Origin: Duganella sp. BuS-21
GTDB lineage: Bacteria; Pseudomonadota; Gammaproteobacteria; Burkholderiales; Burkholderiaceae_D
NCBI GenBank assembly: GCA_041874725.1
Contig: CP097466.1
Span: forward strand, 1,426,001-1,490,000
Direction: 5' to 3'
Length of the DNA: 64,000 nt
Part shown: positions 17,088-26,018 of the stretch, in pieces
How the letters are laid out: every line of letters starts with the position of its first letter
Numbering within the stretch: position 1 is the stretch's first letter
Notes under the pieces: generated by a model
What the model was told of the DNA's origin: nothing
What the model saw: only the letters and a program-made list of their open reading frames with translations
Database searches by the model: none
Program-made: the position numbers and the translations under genes

Positions 17088-18011
17088 TTATACTTCGCTG
17101 GCGATGGGATCGGTATTGGCGATGGCCTTACCGCGTTCGGTATTGCGCGTATTGTAAAACGTCGCGGCCATGCCCGACGCAAGAATGATGGCGATGCCGG
17201 CCCAGCTGTGCCAATCGAACACGTCGCCGAACACCAGCACGCCCCACACGCTGGAGAACACGATGCCGGTGTACTGCAGGTTGGCCACCACCAGCGTATT
17301 GCCCAGGCGGTAGGCGCGCGTCATGGCGATCTGCGCGCTGGTGGCGCACACGCCGATGGCCAGCAGCAGCAGGCCGCTGCGCCAGCTGGTGATCGGATGC
17401 CACGCCGGGCCCTCGCTGCCGCCAGTGATGAGCACGCCGACAATGCCGGCCAGCAGATTCATCACGGTGAAGTAGAACACCACGCGGTTCTCGGGTTCGC
17501 CGGCCAGACCCAGCTTGCGCACCTGCATATACGCCATGGCGGTAATCATGCTGGAACCAAGCGCGATCAGCGCCGGTGTCAACAGGTTGGCGTCGAAGGC
17601 GGGGCGCAGCAGCAGGGTGACGCCGATGAAGCTGCAGCCGACGGCCAGCATCAGCGGCCATTTGACGTCGCCTTTGGCGTGCCACCAGCCCATGGCGAAC
17701 AGCCAGGCGGCGATCCAGATCGGCGACATGTAGTTGAGGGTCATGGCGGTGGCCAGCGGCAGTTCGCCGATGGAGTAGTACCACAGCCAGAGAGAGATAA
17801 CGCCGATGACGCCGCGCCACAGGTGGGCGCCCGGCATGCTGGTGCGGAAGCTGCCGCCCTGCATTTTGATCAGGGTGGCCAGCGTCATCACGCCGACCAC
17901 CCCGCGATACAGCACCAGTTCCGATGTCGAGAATTCCACCGAGGCCAGTTTGACGCAGACACCCATCACGGCAAACATAAAACTCGCAAACAACATCCAC
18001 AGTGACTGCAT
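17088..18011 (-). CDS. EamA/DMT family transporter
   Basis: 307 residues with about ten hydrophobic segments in two EamA repeats, opening MQSLWMLFASFMFAVMGVCVKLAS. The second repeat holds ALGSSMITAMAYMQVRKLG and the helices near the C-terminus. It belongs to the drug/metabolite transporter superfamily, which exports amino acids, nucleosides or other metabolites; the substrate cannot be predicted here. It lies 9 bases after the Rieske oxygenase gene and 8 bases before sseA, so the three are very probably co-transcribed. The reason for linking an oxygenase, an exporter and a sulfurtransferase is unknown. Confidence 0.88.
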   Translation of the reverse strand: MQSLWMLFASFMFAVMGVCVKLASVEFSTSELVLYRGVVGVMTLATLIKMQGGSFRTSMPGAHLWRGVIGVISLWLWYYSIGELPLATAMTLNYMSPIWIAAWLFAMGWWHAKGDVKWPLMLAVGCSFIGVTLLLRPAFDANLLTPALIALGSSMITAMAYMQVRKLGLAGEPENRVVFYFTVMNLLAGIVGVLITGGSEGPAWHPITSWRSGLLLLAIGVCATSAQIAMTRAYRLGNTLVVANLQYTGIVFSSVWGVLVFGDVFDWHSWAGIAIILASGMAATFYNTRNTERGKAIANTDPIASEV

Positions 18012-18020
18012 GGTTAAACC

Positions 18021-19121
18021 TTATAAAGCCATCTTGCGACTGTACCACTCGTGGAAGTGCTGCATGCCGTCTTCCATCGGTGACTGATACGGCCCGCCGT
18101 CCGTCTCGCCGCGTTGCATCAGCACTTTGCGGCCGGCGTCCATGCGCAGGGCGATCTCGTCGTCCTCGATGCAGGTTTCCATGTAGGCGGCGCGTTCGGC
18201 TTCGACGAACTCGCGCTCGAACAGCACGATTTCCTCGGGATAGTAGAACTCCACCACGTTCTTGGTGCGCTGCGGGCCTTCCGGCCACAGGGTCGACACC
18301 ACCAGCACGTGCGGATACCACTCGACCATGATGTTCGGATAGAGCGTCAGCCAGATCGCGCCGTACGGCGGCGGTTCGCCGCCGCGGAACTTGAGCACCT
18401 GCTCCTGCCAGTGCCGGTAGACTTCCGAGCCGGATTTTTGCAGGCCCTTGTGCACGCCCACGGTCTGCACGCTGTAGTCGCGGCCGAATTCCCAGCGCAG
18501 GTCGTCGCAGGCGACAAAACTGCCCAGGCCGGGGTGGAAGGCCTCGACGTGATAATCCTCCAGATAGACCTCGATGAAGGTCTTCCAGTTGTAGTCGCAG
18601 TGGTGCACTTCCACGTGGTCCAGCATGTAGCCGCTGAAATCGAGATCCTTGGTCACCGACAGCTGGTTCAGCGTGTCCATGACGTTGTAGCCGTTTTGCT
18701 CGAACAGCAGGCCGTTCCAGCTTTGCAGCTCGGTCTTCGGCAGGTTCAGGCATGGCGTTTCGGGGAAGTGCGGCGCACCGAGCAACTCACCCTTGAGGTC
18801 ATAGGTCCAGCGGTGCAGCGGACAGACAATGTTGTTCGCATTGCCACGGCCATTGAACATCAGCGCCTGACGGTGACGGCAGACGTTGGACAACAGCTCC
18901 AGCCCATTGGCGTTGCGCACCAACATGCGGCCTTCGTTCTCGGCGGCGAGGGTTGCGTAATCGCCGACGTTCGGCACCATCAGCTCGTGTCCGACATAAC
19001 GCGGACCGGCTTTAAATAATTGCTGCATTTCGCGCTGTAACAGCGCTTCGTCAAAATAGACGTTAACCGGAAGTTGCGCAGTTGGTCGCGCTAGCTTGGC
19101 GTGGGTACCCAGATCGGACAT
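18021..19121 (-). CDS. Rieske non-heme iron oxygenase, alpha subunit type
   Basis: 366 residues. An N-terminal Rieske [2Fe-2S] domain has ligands C81 and H83 (NVCRHRQALMF) with C100 and H103 (CPLHRWTYD). The catalytic domain shows the mononuclear iron histidines in EDYHVEAFHPGLG (H191, H196). Such enzymes hydroxylate aromatic rings or act on quaternary amines, with a separate reductase; no reductase or beta subunit is adjacent. The size fits the single-subunit oxygenases. The start at 19121 is preceded by a G-rich AGGGGGG. A minus-strand TATAAT lies about 100 bases upstream. Confidence 0.88.
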   Translation of the reverse strand: MSDLGTHAKLARPTAQLPVNVYFDEALLQREMQQLFKAGPRYVGHELMVPNVGDYATLAAENEGRMLVRNANGLELLSNVCRHRQALMFNGRGNANNIVCPLHRWTYDLKGELLGAPHFPETPCLNLPKTELQSWNGLLFEQNGYNVMDTLNQLSVTKDLDFSGYMLDHVEVHHCDYNWKTFIEVYLEDYHVEAFHPGLGSFVACDDLRWEFGRDYSVQTVGVHKGLQKSGSEVYRHWQEQVLKFRGGEPPPYGAIWLTLYPNIMVEWYPHVLVVSTLWPEGPQRTKNVVEFYYPEEIVLFEREFVEAERAAYMETCIEDDEIALRMDAGRKVLMQRGETDGGPYQSPMEDGMQHFHEWYSRKMAL

Positions 19122-19223
19122 CCAAACCCCCCTTAATCAATGATTCAAACCAAGAAGAGACAGAATCCGTAAAGACGACCCGCATTCTTATGCGTTGAGG
19201 TGGTATTTAGGACAGAACCGGCG

Positions 19224-19252
19224 ATTATACCGTCTTTTATGCTCTACCGACA
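19224..19252 (-). promoter_or_regulatory. Candidate sigma-70 promoter for the Rieske oxygenase operon
   Basis: On the minus strand a perfect TATAAT (19229 to 19224) lies 17 bases after a weak -35, TGTCGG (19252 to 19247). It is about 100 bases upstream of the Rieske start at 19121. It sits in the 305-base divergent gap 19122-19426, which holds no gene. No equally good promoter is evident for xseB on the other strand. Confidence 0.45.
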
Positions 19253-19426
19253 GCCTGCTGTGCTCGTTTTTCGTGCGAAAACTTGCGTTTCATACATGCT
19301 TGCAAGGCAAATGGGGGCGATTGCGATAAAATCCATGGTCCGCCGCTTATGTCCCACGGGATAAGGTGGTTTGTTCTAAAATAACGGGCTACACTGCGCT
19401 GGCACGAGCTTTGCCTTGAAAACTGA

Positions 19427-19696
19427 ATGACTATGCCTAAGAAATTAACTGCCGACGCCACCGACGCTGCTCCCGCTCCCGCTTCATTTGAAGAAGCGAT
19501 GGCCGAACTGGCGCAACTGGTTGCGCAAATGGAGGCAGGCCAACTGCCGCTGGAAGCTTCGGTGGCCGCCTATGCGCGCGGCTCCGAGCTGGTGAAGTTC
19601 TGCGCCGCCCAGCTGGAAAAAGTCGAATCCCAGGTCAAGGTGCTGGAAGGCGAGATGCTCAAGCCGTTCGTGGAATCGGGCGAGGCCGAGCAATGA
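19427..19696 (+). CDS. xseB: Exodeoxyribonuclease VII small subunit
   Basis: 89 residues; the core SFEEAMAELAQLVAQMEAGQ and LPLEASVAAYARGSELVKFC is the classic XseB signature of two antiparallel helices. It partners the XseA large subunit, not in this window, in single-strand DNA degradation. Its stop overlaps the ispA start by 4 bases (ATGA at 19693-19696), giving translational coupling. The xseB-ispA-dxs order is the common proteobacterial isoprenoid cluster. The ATG at 19433 is an alternative start two codons in. Confidence 0.93.
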   Translation: MTMPKKLTADATDAAPAPASFEEAMAELAQLVAQMEAGQLPLEASVAAYARGSELVKFCAAQLEKVESQVKVLEGEMLKPFVESGEAEQ

Positions 19697-20595
19697 ACGC
19701 CGCCTTCGACGACTGGATGAAAACCGTGCAGGCCGGATCGGAAAACGATTTATCCGCTTACCTGCCGTCCGCTGACGCCATCCCGGTCAAGCTGCACGCC
19801 GCCATGCGCTACGCGCTGCTGGGCGGCGGCAAGCGCGTGCGCCCACTGCTGGTGTATGCGGCCGGCGCGCTGTTCGGCGCCGACGCGGCCATCCTGAGCC
19901 GCGCGGCGGCGGCGGTGGAGATGATCCACGCCTATTCGCTGGTGCACGACGATATGCCGTGCATGGACGACGACGAACTGCGTCGCGGCAAACCGACCGT
20001 GCACGTGGCCTACGACGAGGCGACCGCGCTGCTGGTCGGCGACGCGCTGCAATCGCAGGCTTTCCTGGTGCTGTCGGAAGCGCAGGGTGACGCCAACCCG
20101 GTGCCGCCGGCGCGTCAGGTGGCGATGCTGCGTTTGCTGGCGCATGCCTCCGGCTCGGCCGGCATGTGCGGCGGCCAGGCCATCGATCTCGATAGCGTCG
20201 GCATCAGCCTGACGCTGGAGCAGCTGGAGCAGATGCACCAGCTGAAGACCGGCGCCTTGCTGCGCGCGTCCGTGGTGCTGGGCGCGCTGGCCGGCAAGGA
20301 TCTGGACCAGAATGAATTGAACGCGCTGAATGTGTATGCGCGCGCCATCGGCCTGGCGTTCCAGGTGGTGGACGATGTGCTCGACGCGACGGCCGATTCG
20401 GCCACGCTGGGCAAGACCGCCGGCAAGGACGCCGCCGACAACAAGCCGACCTATGTATCCATATTAGGTCTTGAGCCGTCGCGCGCGCTGGCGGAAAAAT
20501 TGCGGCTCGACGCGCACGCAGCGCTCGCGCCGTTTGGAGAAAAAGCTCTGCGATTACGCGAACTCGCGGATCTGATCGTGCAGCGGAAGGCTTAA
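19693..20595 (+). CDS. ispA: Farnesyl diphosphate synthase (geranyltranstransferase)
   Basis: 300 residues; condenses isopentenyl diphosphate with dimethylallyl and geranyl diphosphate. First aspartate-rich motif in [17 protein letters not shown], second in [11 protein letters not shown], plus [10 protein letters not shown] for diphosphate binding. The two extra residues in the first motif (DDMPCMDD rather than DDxxD) are the bacterial type II FPP synthase form. It overlaps xseB by 4 bases and is followed directly by dxs, so upstream and downstream steps of isoprenoid synthesis are coupled. The product feeds quinones, undecaprenyl phosphate and heme O made by ctaB near 53 kb. Confidence 0.95.
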   Translation: MNAAFDDWMKTVQAGSENDLSAYLPSADAIPVKLHAAMRYALLGGGKRVRPLLVYAAGALFGADAAILSRAAAAVEMIHAYSLVHDDMPCMDDDELRRGKPTVHVAYDEATALLVGDALQSQAFLVLSEAQGDANPVPPARQVAMLRLLAHASGSAGMCGGQAIDLDSVGISLTLEQLEQMHQLKTGALLRASVVLGALAGKDLDQNELNALNVYARAIGLAFQVVDDVLDATADSATLGKTAGKDAADNKPTYVSILGLEPSRALAEKLRLDAHAALAPFGEKALRLRELADLIVQRKA

Positions 20596-22467
20596 ATGAA
20601 CTTGCTCGAAAAAATAGAATCCCCGGCCGATGTACGCAAACTGGCGTACACCCAACTGACGCCGCTGGCGCACGAACTGCGCGCCTACCTGCTCGATTCC
20701 GTCTCCAAGACGGGCGGCCACTTGTCGTCCAACCTCGGTACGGTCGAACTGACGGTGGCGCTGCACTACGTGTTCAACACGCCGCACGACCGCATCGTCT
20801 GGGACGTCGGACACCAGACCTACTCGCACAAGATCCTCACCGGTCGCCGCGACCGCATGCACACGCTGCGCCAGCTGAACGGCATCTCGGGCTTCCCGAA
20901 GCGCGACGAAAGCGAATACGACACCTTCGGCACCGCGCACTCGTCGACCTCCATCTCGGCGGCGCTGGGCATGGCGCAGGCGGCCAAGATCAAGGGCGAG
21001 CATCGCCACGCTATCGCCGTGATCGGCGACGGCTCGATGACGGCCGGCATGGCGTTCGAGGCGCTGAACAACGCCGGCGTGCAGGAAGACGTCAACCTGC
21101 TGGTGATTTTGAACGACAACGACATGTCGATTTCGCCGCCGGTGGGCGCGCTGAACCGCTACCTGGCGCGTTTGATGTCGGGCCAGTTCTATGCGGCCGC
21201 CAAGAATGTCGGCAAGTCGGTGTTGCCCGGCCCCGTGCTGGAACTGGCCAAGCGCCTGGAAGAGCATGCGAAAGGCATGGTGGTTCCGGCCACCATGTTC
21301 GAAGAATTCGGCTTCAACTACATCGGCCCGATCGACGGCCATGACCTGGATTCGCTGATCCCGACGCTGCAGAACATCAAGCAGCTCAAGGGCCCGCAGT
21401 TCCTGCACGTGGTGACCAAGAAGGGCCAGGGCTACAAGTTGGCCGAGGCGGAGCCTGTGCTGTACCACGGCACGCCGAAATTCGATCCGGCCGAAGGCAT
21501 CAAGCCGTCCGTCGCGCCGTCGAAGAAGACCTATACCGAAGTGTTCGGCGACTGGCTGTGCGACATGGCCGCCGCCGACAAGAAGCTGGTCGGCATTACG
21601 CCGGCCATGCGCGAAGGCTCGGGCATGGTGCGCTTCGACCAGGAATATCCCGATCGCTATTTCGACGTCGGCATCGCCGAGCAGCACTCGGTGACCTTCG
21701 GCGCCGGCCTGGCGTGCGAAGGCCTGAAGCCGGTGGTGGCGATCTATTCGACCTTCCTGCAGCGCGGCTACGATCAACTGATCCACGACGTGGCGCTGCA
21801 AAACCTGGACGTGACGTTTGCGCTGGACCGCGCAGGCCTGGTCGGCGCCGACGGCGCCACCCATGCCGGTAATTATGATCTGGCCTACCTGCGCTGCATC
21901 CCGAACATGGTGGTAATGGCGGCGTCGGACGAAAACGAATGCCGCCAGATGCTGACCACCGGCTACCAGTACAACGGTCCGGCGGCGATCCGCTATCCAC
22001 GCGGCGCCGGCATCGGCGCCGTCATCAAGCCGGAGCTGACCTCGATCGAGATCGGCAAGGGCGAGATCAAGCGCGCGGGCCAGAAGATCGCCATCCTGGC
22101 CTTCGGCTCGATGGTGGCGCCGTCGCTGGCGGCCGGTGAAACGCTGAACGCCACGGTGGCCAATATGCGCTTCGTCAAACCGCTGGATGTGGAGCTGGTG
22201 AAGCAGCTGGCCGCCGATCACGATTACTTCGTGACGGTGGAAGAGGGTTGCATCATGGGCGGCGCCGGTGCGGCGGTAGCGGAAGCGCTGGCGGCGGCAG
22301 GTCTGTCCAAGCCGATGCTGATGCTTGGCCTGCCGGATAAATTCATCGACCACGGCGACCCGGCCAAACTGCTGGCCAGCGTTGGCCTGGATGCCGCCGG
22401 CATCACCGCCTCCATCAAACAACGCTACCTTAGCGACGAACCGCGCCTGGTCGTTAATAACGCCTGA
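20596..22467 (+). CDS. dxs: 1-deoxy-D-xylulose-5-phosphate synthase
   Basis: 623 residues, normal length. A thiamine diphosphate enzyme that condenses pyruvate and glyceraldehyde 3-phosphate, the first step of the MEP pathway. Visible features are [16 protein letters not shown], the TPP motif [18 protein letters not shown], the DxD-type [12 protein letters not shown], and the transketolase-like [18 protein letters not shown]. The ATG follows the ispA stop with no gap. The end is followed by a 74-base gap with an inverted repeat before the M48 gene. Confidence 0.97.
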   Translation: MNLLEKIESPADVRKLAYTQLTPLAHELRAYLLDSVSKTGGHLSSNLGTVELTVALHYVFNTPHDRIVWDVGHQTYSHKILTGRRDRMHTLRQLNGISGFPKRDESEYDTFGTAHSSTSISAALGMAQAAKIKGEHRHAIAVIGDGSMTAGMAFEALNNAGVQEDVNLLVILNDNDMSISPPVGALNRYLARLMSGQFYAAAKNVGKSVLPGPVLELAKRLEEHAKGMVVPATMFEEFGFNYIGPIDGHDLDSLIPTLQNIKQLKGPQFLHVVTKKGQGYKLAEAEPVLYHGTPKFDPAEGIKPSVAPSKKTYTEVFGDWLCDMAAADKKLVGITPAMREGSGMVRFDQEYPDRYFDVGIAEQHSVTFGAGLACEGLKPVVAIYSTFLQRGYDQLIHDVALQNLDVTFALDRAGLVGADGATHAGNYDLAYLRCIPNMVVMAASDENECRQMLTTGYQYNGPAAIRYPRGAGIGAVIKPELTSIEIGKGEIKRAGQKIAILAFGSMVAPSLAAGETLNATVANMRFVKPLDVELVKQLAADHDYFVTVEEGCIMGGAGAAVAEALAAAGLSKPMLMLGLPDKFIDHGDPAKLLASVGLDAAGITASIKQRYLSDEPRLVVNNA

Positions 22468-22508
22468 GCCTCCAAAGTTTCTTGCGGTATTGCGATTCGT
22501 GTCCTACA

Positions 22509-22540
22509 TTGATATAAACAGTTTATGCCGTTTATATCAA
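22509..22540. promoter_or_regulatory. 11-bp perfect inverted repeat abutting the M48 protease start codon
   Basis: TTGATATAAAC (22509-22519) and its exact complement GTTTATATCAA (22530-22540) flank a 10-base spacer. The right arm ends one base before the ATG at 22542. The element is AT-rich in GC-rich surroundings and no Shine-Dalgarno is visible between it and the ATG. It may be a protein operator, or a hairpin that hides the start codon in RNA. Confidence 0.55.
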
Positions 22541-22541
22541 T

Positions 22542-23288
22542 ATGGACGCCTCCGCATCGCTGATCGCCTGCCTGTTGCTTGCCTGTGGCGCCGCCACGGC
22601 GCAGGTGCCGGAGTCCGGCCGGGCGCAGGAGCTCCGTTTCAGCGCCGAGGAGGTGGACGCCAGCATGGGCGACCGCTATATCGACCGCACGGTGGGTCTG
22701 GCGGCGGCCGGCAAGCTCGATGAGGACCGCCGCCTGCTGGCGCGGCTGCGCTACATCAGCGCGGAGCTGGTGCGTGTCGCCGTTGAGCTCAGGCCCGAGG
22801 CGGCGCAGTGGTCGTGGGAAGTCCATACCACCAGCGATCCGGAAGTGGACGCCATCTGCATGGCCGGCGGGAAGATCCTGGTCGGCAGCGCCTTCGTGCG
22901 CCGGCTGGCGTTGACGGACGGCGAGCTGGCGGTGCTGCTGGCGCACGAGGTGGCGCACGTCGTCGCCGAACATGCGCGAGAAACCTTTTCCGAAGCCGTG
23001 CTGCTGAACCGCCTGCCCGCCGTGCCGCTCGACGTGGTGATGGCGCGGCTGGACAGCGACTTGTCGCTGCAAATCCGCTTGTCCAAATTATCCAGCCTGC
23101 AGGAATCCGAGGCCGATCAACTGGGAATGATGCTGGCGCACCGCGCCGGATGGGCGGCGGCCGATATGGTGGGCTTCTACCGCAAGCTGGCGCAGGGCGA
23201 GCAGGCGGCGCTGATCTCCAGCGCCTATCCCGCCACCGCGTCGCGCCTCAGCATGGCCAAGGGCATGGCGCGCTTGTTCGACGATTGA
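22542..23288 (+). CDS. M48 family zinc metalloprotease, exported
   Basis: 248 residues. An N-terminal hydrophobic segment (MDASASLIACLLLACGAATA) acts as signal peptide; the cysteine at 10 or 15 could be a lipidation site but the lipobox is weak. Zinc site HEVAH at 135-139 and the third ligand E190 in QESEADQLG are intact, so it should be active. It resembles the periplasmic Oma1/BepA/LoiP-type quality-control peptidases but lacks TPR repeats. It lies downstream of dxs, with an inverted repeat touching its start codon and no clear ribosome binding site. Confidence 0.85.
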   Translation: MDASASLIACLLLACGAATAQVPESGRAQELRFSAEEVDASMGDRYIDRTVGLAAAGKLDEDRRLLARLRYISAELVRVAVELRPEAAQWSWEVHTTSDPEVDAICMAGGKILVGSAFVRRLALTDGELAVLLAHEVAHVVAEHARETFSEAVLLNRLPAVPLDVVMARLDSDLSLQIRLSKLSSLQESEADQLGMMLAHRAGWAAADMVGFYRKLAQGEQAALISSAYPATASRLSMAKGMARLFDD

Positions 23289-23317
23289 ATCCTGCTTATC
23301 GTATGCCTATCGTATGC

Positions 23318-23872
23318 TTAGCCGCGCTTGCGCTCGTGCTGCCACAGCACGTCGCTGCCGCCGGCGTAACGGTTCAATACGCGCGACAGCACGAACAGCA
23401 AATCCGACAAACGATTTACATACTGGCGTGGATGCTCGTGGATGGTCTCCGCCTTGCCGAGCGTGACGATGGCGCGTTCGGCGCGGCGGCACACGGTGCG
23501 GCAGACGTGCGCCTGCGAGGCCGCGCGCGAGCCGGCCGGCAGGATGAATTCGGTCAGCGCCGGCAGGGTGGCGTTGTACTTGGCCAGCAGCTGATCCAGG
23601 CGTTCGACGTGCGCTTCCTTGATCATCTGGTAGCCGGGGATGCACAACTCGCCGCCCAGGTCGAACAGGTCGTGCTGGATGGTGACCAGTTCCTCGCGCA
23701 GGTCGGCCGGCATGTCTTCGCACAGCAGCAGGCCGATATGCGAATTCAGTTCGTCCACCTCGCCGATGGAGTCGATGCGCACGCTGTCCTTGTCGGTGCG
23801 GCTGCCGTCACCGAGGCCGGTGGTGCCGCCGTCGCCGGTGCGGGTGGCGATTTTAGAGAGTCGGTTGCCCAT
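23318..23872 (-). CDS. Cob(I)alamin adenosyltransferase, PduO type
   Basis: 184 residues; transfers adenosyl from ATP to cob(I)alamin to make coenzyme B12. N-terminal ATP motif KIATRTGDGGTTGLGDGSR and the RIDSIGEVDELNSHIGLL helix are diagnostic of the PduO/MMAB fold, and a CRRAERAIVTL segment follows. The C-terminus YVNRLSDLLFVLSRVLNR is typical. It begins 5 bases after the SUFU-like gene and is probably co-transcribed with it. It converges on the M48 gene with 29 bases between. No cobalamin synthesis genes are seen nearby. Confidence 0.93.
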   Translation of the reverse strand: MGNRLSKIATRTGDGGTTGLGDGSRTDKDSVRIDSIGEVDELNSHIGLLLCEDMPADLREELVTIQHDLFDLGGELCIPGYQMIKEAHVERLDQLLAKYNATLPALTEFILPAGSRAASQAHVCRTVCRRAERAIVTLGKAETIHEHPRQYVNRLSDLLFVLSRVLNRYAGGSDVLWQHERKRG

Positions 23873-23877
23873 GATGT

Positions 23878-24435
23878 TCAGCCCTTGGTGACGACGCTGG
23901 CGCGGCGCGGATTGTAGGGATCGAAGCCGGGCGTGTTCCAGAATTCCTGCAGGCCCTTGGATTCGTACAGCGCTACTTCTTCGTCGTACATCGGGAACAA
24001 GCCGGCCAGGAAGATGGTGCGGTCGGGCAGTTCGAACTTGATCTGCTCTTCGTTCATGTATTGCGGACGATAGACGAAGCAGGCGTTCATGGCGCTGTCC
24101 TTGGACATCGGCTGATCGATCTTGAACGAGGCCTGGTAGTGGAACGAGCTGTCGTTGAAGAAGGACTGCGCGATATAGGCGGCGGCGCTGCCCCAGCCTG
24201 TATCCTTGGTGTGCAGCGTGAAGCTCAGTTCCGGTTTGCCCTGCACCCAGTTCGGGTGATTGGCGTTGGACAGCCCGGCCGTCACTGCGGTCAGCATGCC
24301 CTCTGCCGGGAAATTCTCAAAATAGTAGATCAGCATGCGCGGACGGTTATCCAGCGCCACCTGACCGATCCTGGCCTGCACGCCGAACCGTTCTTCCAGC
24401 GCCAGGAGCCAAGCTTGTTCGAAATTGTGTTCCAT
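23878..24435 (-). CDS. SUFU-like (suppressor of fused) domain protein
   Basis: 185 residues, soluble, no signal. The pattern LTAVTAGLSNANHP then PELSFTLHTKD in the first half and TIFLAGLFPMYDEEVALYES then NPRRASV at the end resembles bacterial suppressor-of-fused-domain proteins. In bacteria this fold is frequent among immunity proteins against toxins, but no toxin gene is adjacent and the gene sits in front of the cobalamin adenosyltransferase, so a housekeeping role is also possible. Family assignment is from pattern memory only. It is divergent from glcD with 102 bases between. Confidence 0.55.
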   Translation of the reverse strand: MEHNFEQAWLLALEERFGVQARIGQVALDNRPRMLIYYFENFPAEGMLTAVTAGLSNANHPNWVQGKPELSFTLHTKDTGWGSAAAYIAQSFFNDSSFHYQASFKIDQPMSKDSAMNACFVYRPQYMNEEQIKFELPDRTIFLAGLFPMYDEEVALYESKGLQEFWNTPGFDPYNPRRASVVTKG

Positions 24436-24537
24436 ACTCTATTCCAGTGGTTGTAGTAGCTGCGCCCGAAAGAATACAACAAATCAGCGTTTGTGCTTAC
24501 AATCGTGGCTCAATCTGTGTTTTCAGGCGCTTAACCC

Positions 24538-26016
24538 ATGAACACTGTCACCGATCTTAACGCCCGCCGGGCGCAGGTTGCTGCTGCTTTGCAGCAGGTG
24601 CTGCCGGCGCGGGCTGTGCTCTCTGCCGTGGAGGACACGCGTCCATATGAGTGCGACGGCCTGGCCGCATATCGCCAGCTGCCGATGATCGTGGTGCTGC
24701 CCGATAGCGAGGCGCAGGTGGTGGCCGTGCTGAAGGTGTGCCGCGAGTTGGGCGTGCCGGTGGTGCCGCGCGGCGCCGGCACCGGCCTGTCCGGCGGCGC
24801 GATGCCGATCGTCGACGGCGTGGTGCTGTCGACCGCGCGCCTCAACCGGATCGTGCGCATGGATGCGTATTCGCGCACGGCGGTCGTGCAGCCGGGCGTG
24901 CGCAACCTCGCCATCTCGGAAGCGGCGGCGCAGTATGGTTTGTACTATGCGCCCGATCCATCATCGCAGATCGCCTGTACCATCGGCGGCAACGTGGCCG
25001 AGAATTCCGGCGGCGTGCATTGCCTGAAATACGGCCTGACCGTGCACAACGTGCTGCGCGTGCGCATGGTGACCATCGACGGCGATCGGGTGGAGCTGGG
25101 CGGCGAGGCGCTCGATGCGCCGGGACTCGATCTGCTGTCGGTGTTCGTCGGCTCGGAGGGCATGCTGGGCATCGTCACGGAAGTGACGGTCAAGCTGGTG
25201 CCCAAGCCGGCCATTGCGCGCGTGATCATGGCGTCGTTCGATGAGGTGGTGAAGGGTTGTCACGCCGTGGCCGCGCTGATCGCTGCGGGCATCATTCCGG
25301 CGGGATTGGAGATGATGGATCAGACTTCCTCGCGCATGGTGGAGCCGTTCGTGAAGGCCGGCTACGACACCGATGCCGCCGCCATTCTACTGTGCGAGGC
25401 CGATGGCACCATCGAGGAGGTGGAAGAGGAAATCGCGCGCATGTCGGCGGTGCTGAATACGGCCGGCGCGATTGCGATTACGGTGTCGCAGACCGAGGCC
25501 GAGCGCCTGAAGTTCTGGTCCGGCCGCAAGAACGCTTTTCCGGCCGCCGGCCGCATCTCGCCGGACTACTACTGCATGGACGGCACCATTCCGCGCAAGC
25601 GCCTGGGCGAGGTCTTGTCCGGCATCGCGGCGATGGAGGTCAAGTACGGCCTGCGTTGCGCCAATGTGTTCCATGCCGGTGACGGCAACCTGCATCCGCT
25701 GATTCTGTTCAACGCCAATATCCCGGACGAGTTCCACCGCGCCGAAGCCTTCGGCGCGGAGATCCTGGCGCTGTGTGTGGAAGTCGGCGGCACCATCACG
25801 GGCGAGCATGGGGTGGGCATCGAGAAGATCGATTCCATGTGCGTACAGTTCAAGCCCGCCGAGCTGGAGGCCTTCTTCTCGGTCAAGCGCAGCTTCGATC
25901 CGGCCGGTCTGCTCAATCCCGACAAGGCCATACCTACACTGAACCGCTGCGCCGAATTCGGCAAGATGCGCGTCAGCGGCGGCGTGCTGCCGTTCTCCCA
26001 CCTTCCGCGGTTTTGA
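24538..26016 (+). CDS. glcD: Glycolate oxidase, FAD-linked subunit GlcD
   Basis: 492 residues. A PCMH-type FAD-binding domain occupies the N-terminal half: PRGAGTGLSGGAMP, then DPSSQIACTIGGNVAENSGG and VGSEGMLGIVTEVTVKLVPKP. The FAD-oxidase C-terminal domain ends with TGEHGVGIEKI and SFDPAGLLNPDKAIP. Oxidises glycolate (and D-lactate-like substrates) to the keto acid, passing electrons through GlcEF to the membrane quinone pool. First gene of a tight glcDEF operon; no glcC regulator or glcB is present here. Confidence 0.93.
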   Translation: MNTVTDLNARRAQVAAALQQVLPARAVLSAVEDTRPYECDGLAAYRQLPMIVVLPDSEAQVVAVLKVCRELGVPVVPRGAGTGLSGGAMPIVDGVVLSTARLNRIVRMDAYSRTAVVQPGVRNLAISEAAAQYGLYYAPDPSSQIACTIGGNVAENSGGVHCLKYGLTVHNVLRVRMVTIDGDRVELGGEALDAPGLDLLSVFVGSEGMLGIVTEVTVKLVPKPAIARVIMASFDEVVKGCHAVAALIAAGIIPAGLEMMDQTSSRMVEPFVKAGYDTDAAAILLCEADGTIEEVEEEIARMSAVLNTAGAIAITVSQTEAERLKFWSGRKNAFPAAGRISPDYYCMDGTIPRKRLGEVLSGIAAMEVKYGLRCANVFHAGDGNLHPLILFNANIPDEFHRAEAFGAEILALCVEVGGTITGEHGVGIEKIDSMCVQFKPAELEAFFSVKRSFDPAGLLNPDKAIPTLNRCAEFGKMRVSGGVLPFSHLPRF

Positions 26017-26018
26017 AG

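Noticed and set aside
23297..23317. TATCGTATGC repeated twice with one base between, in the gap between the M48 and adenosyltransferase genes
   Set aside because: Only two short copies; could be chance and no function follows.
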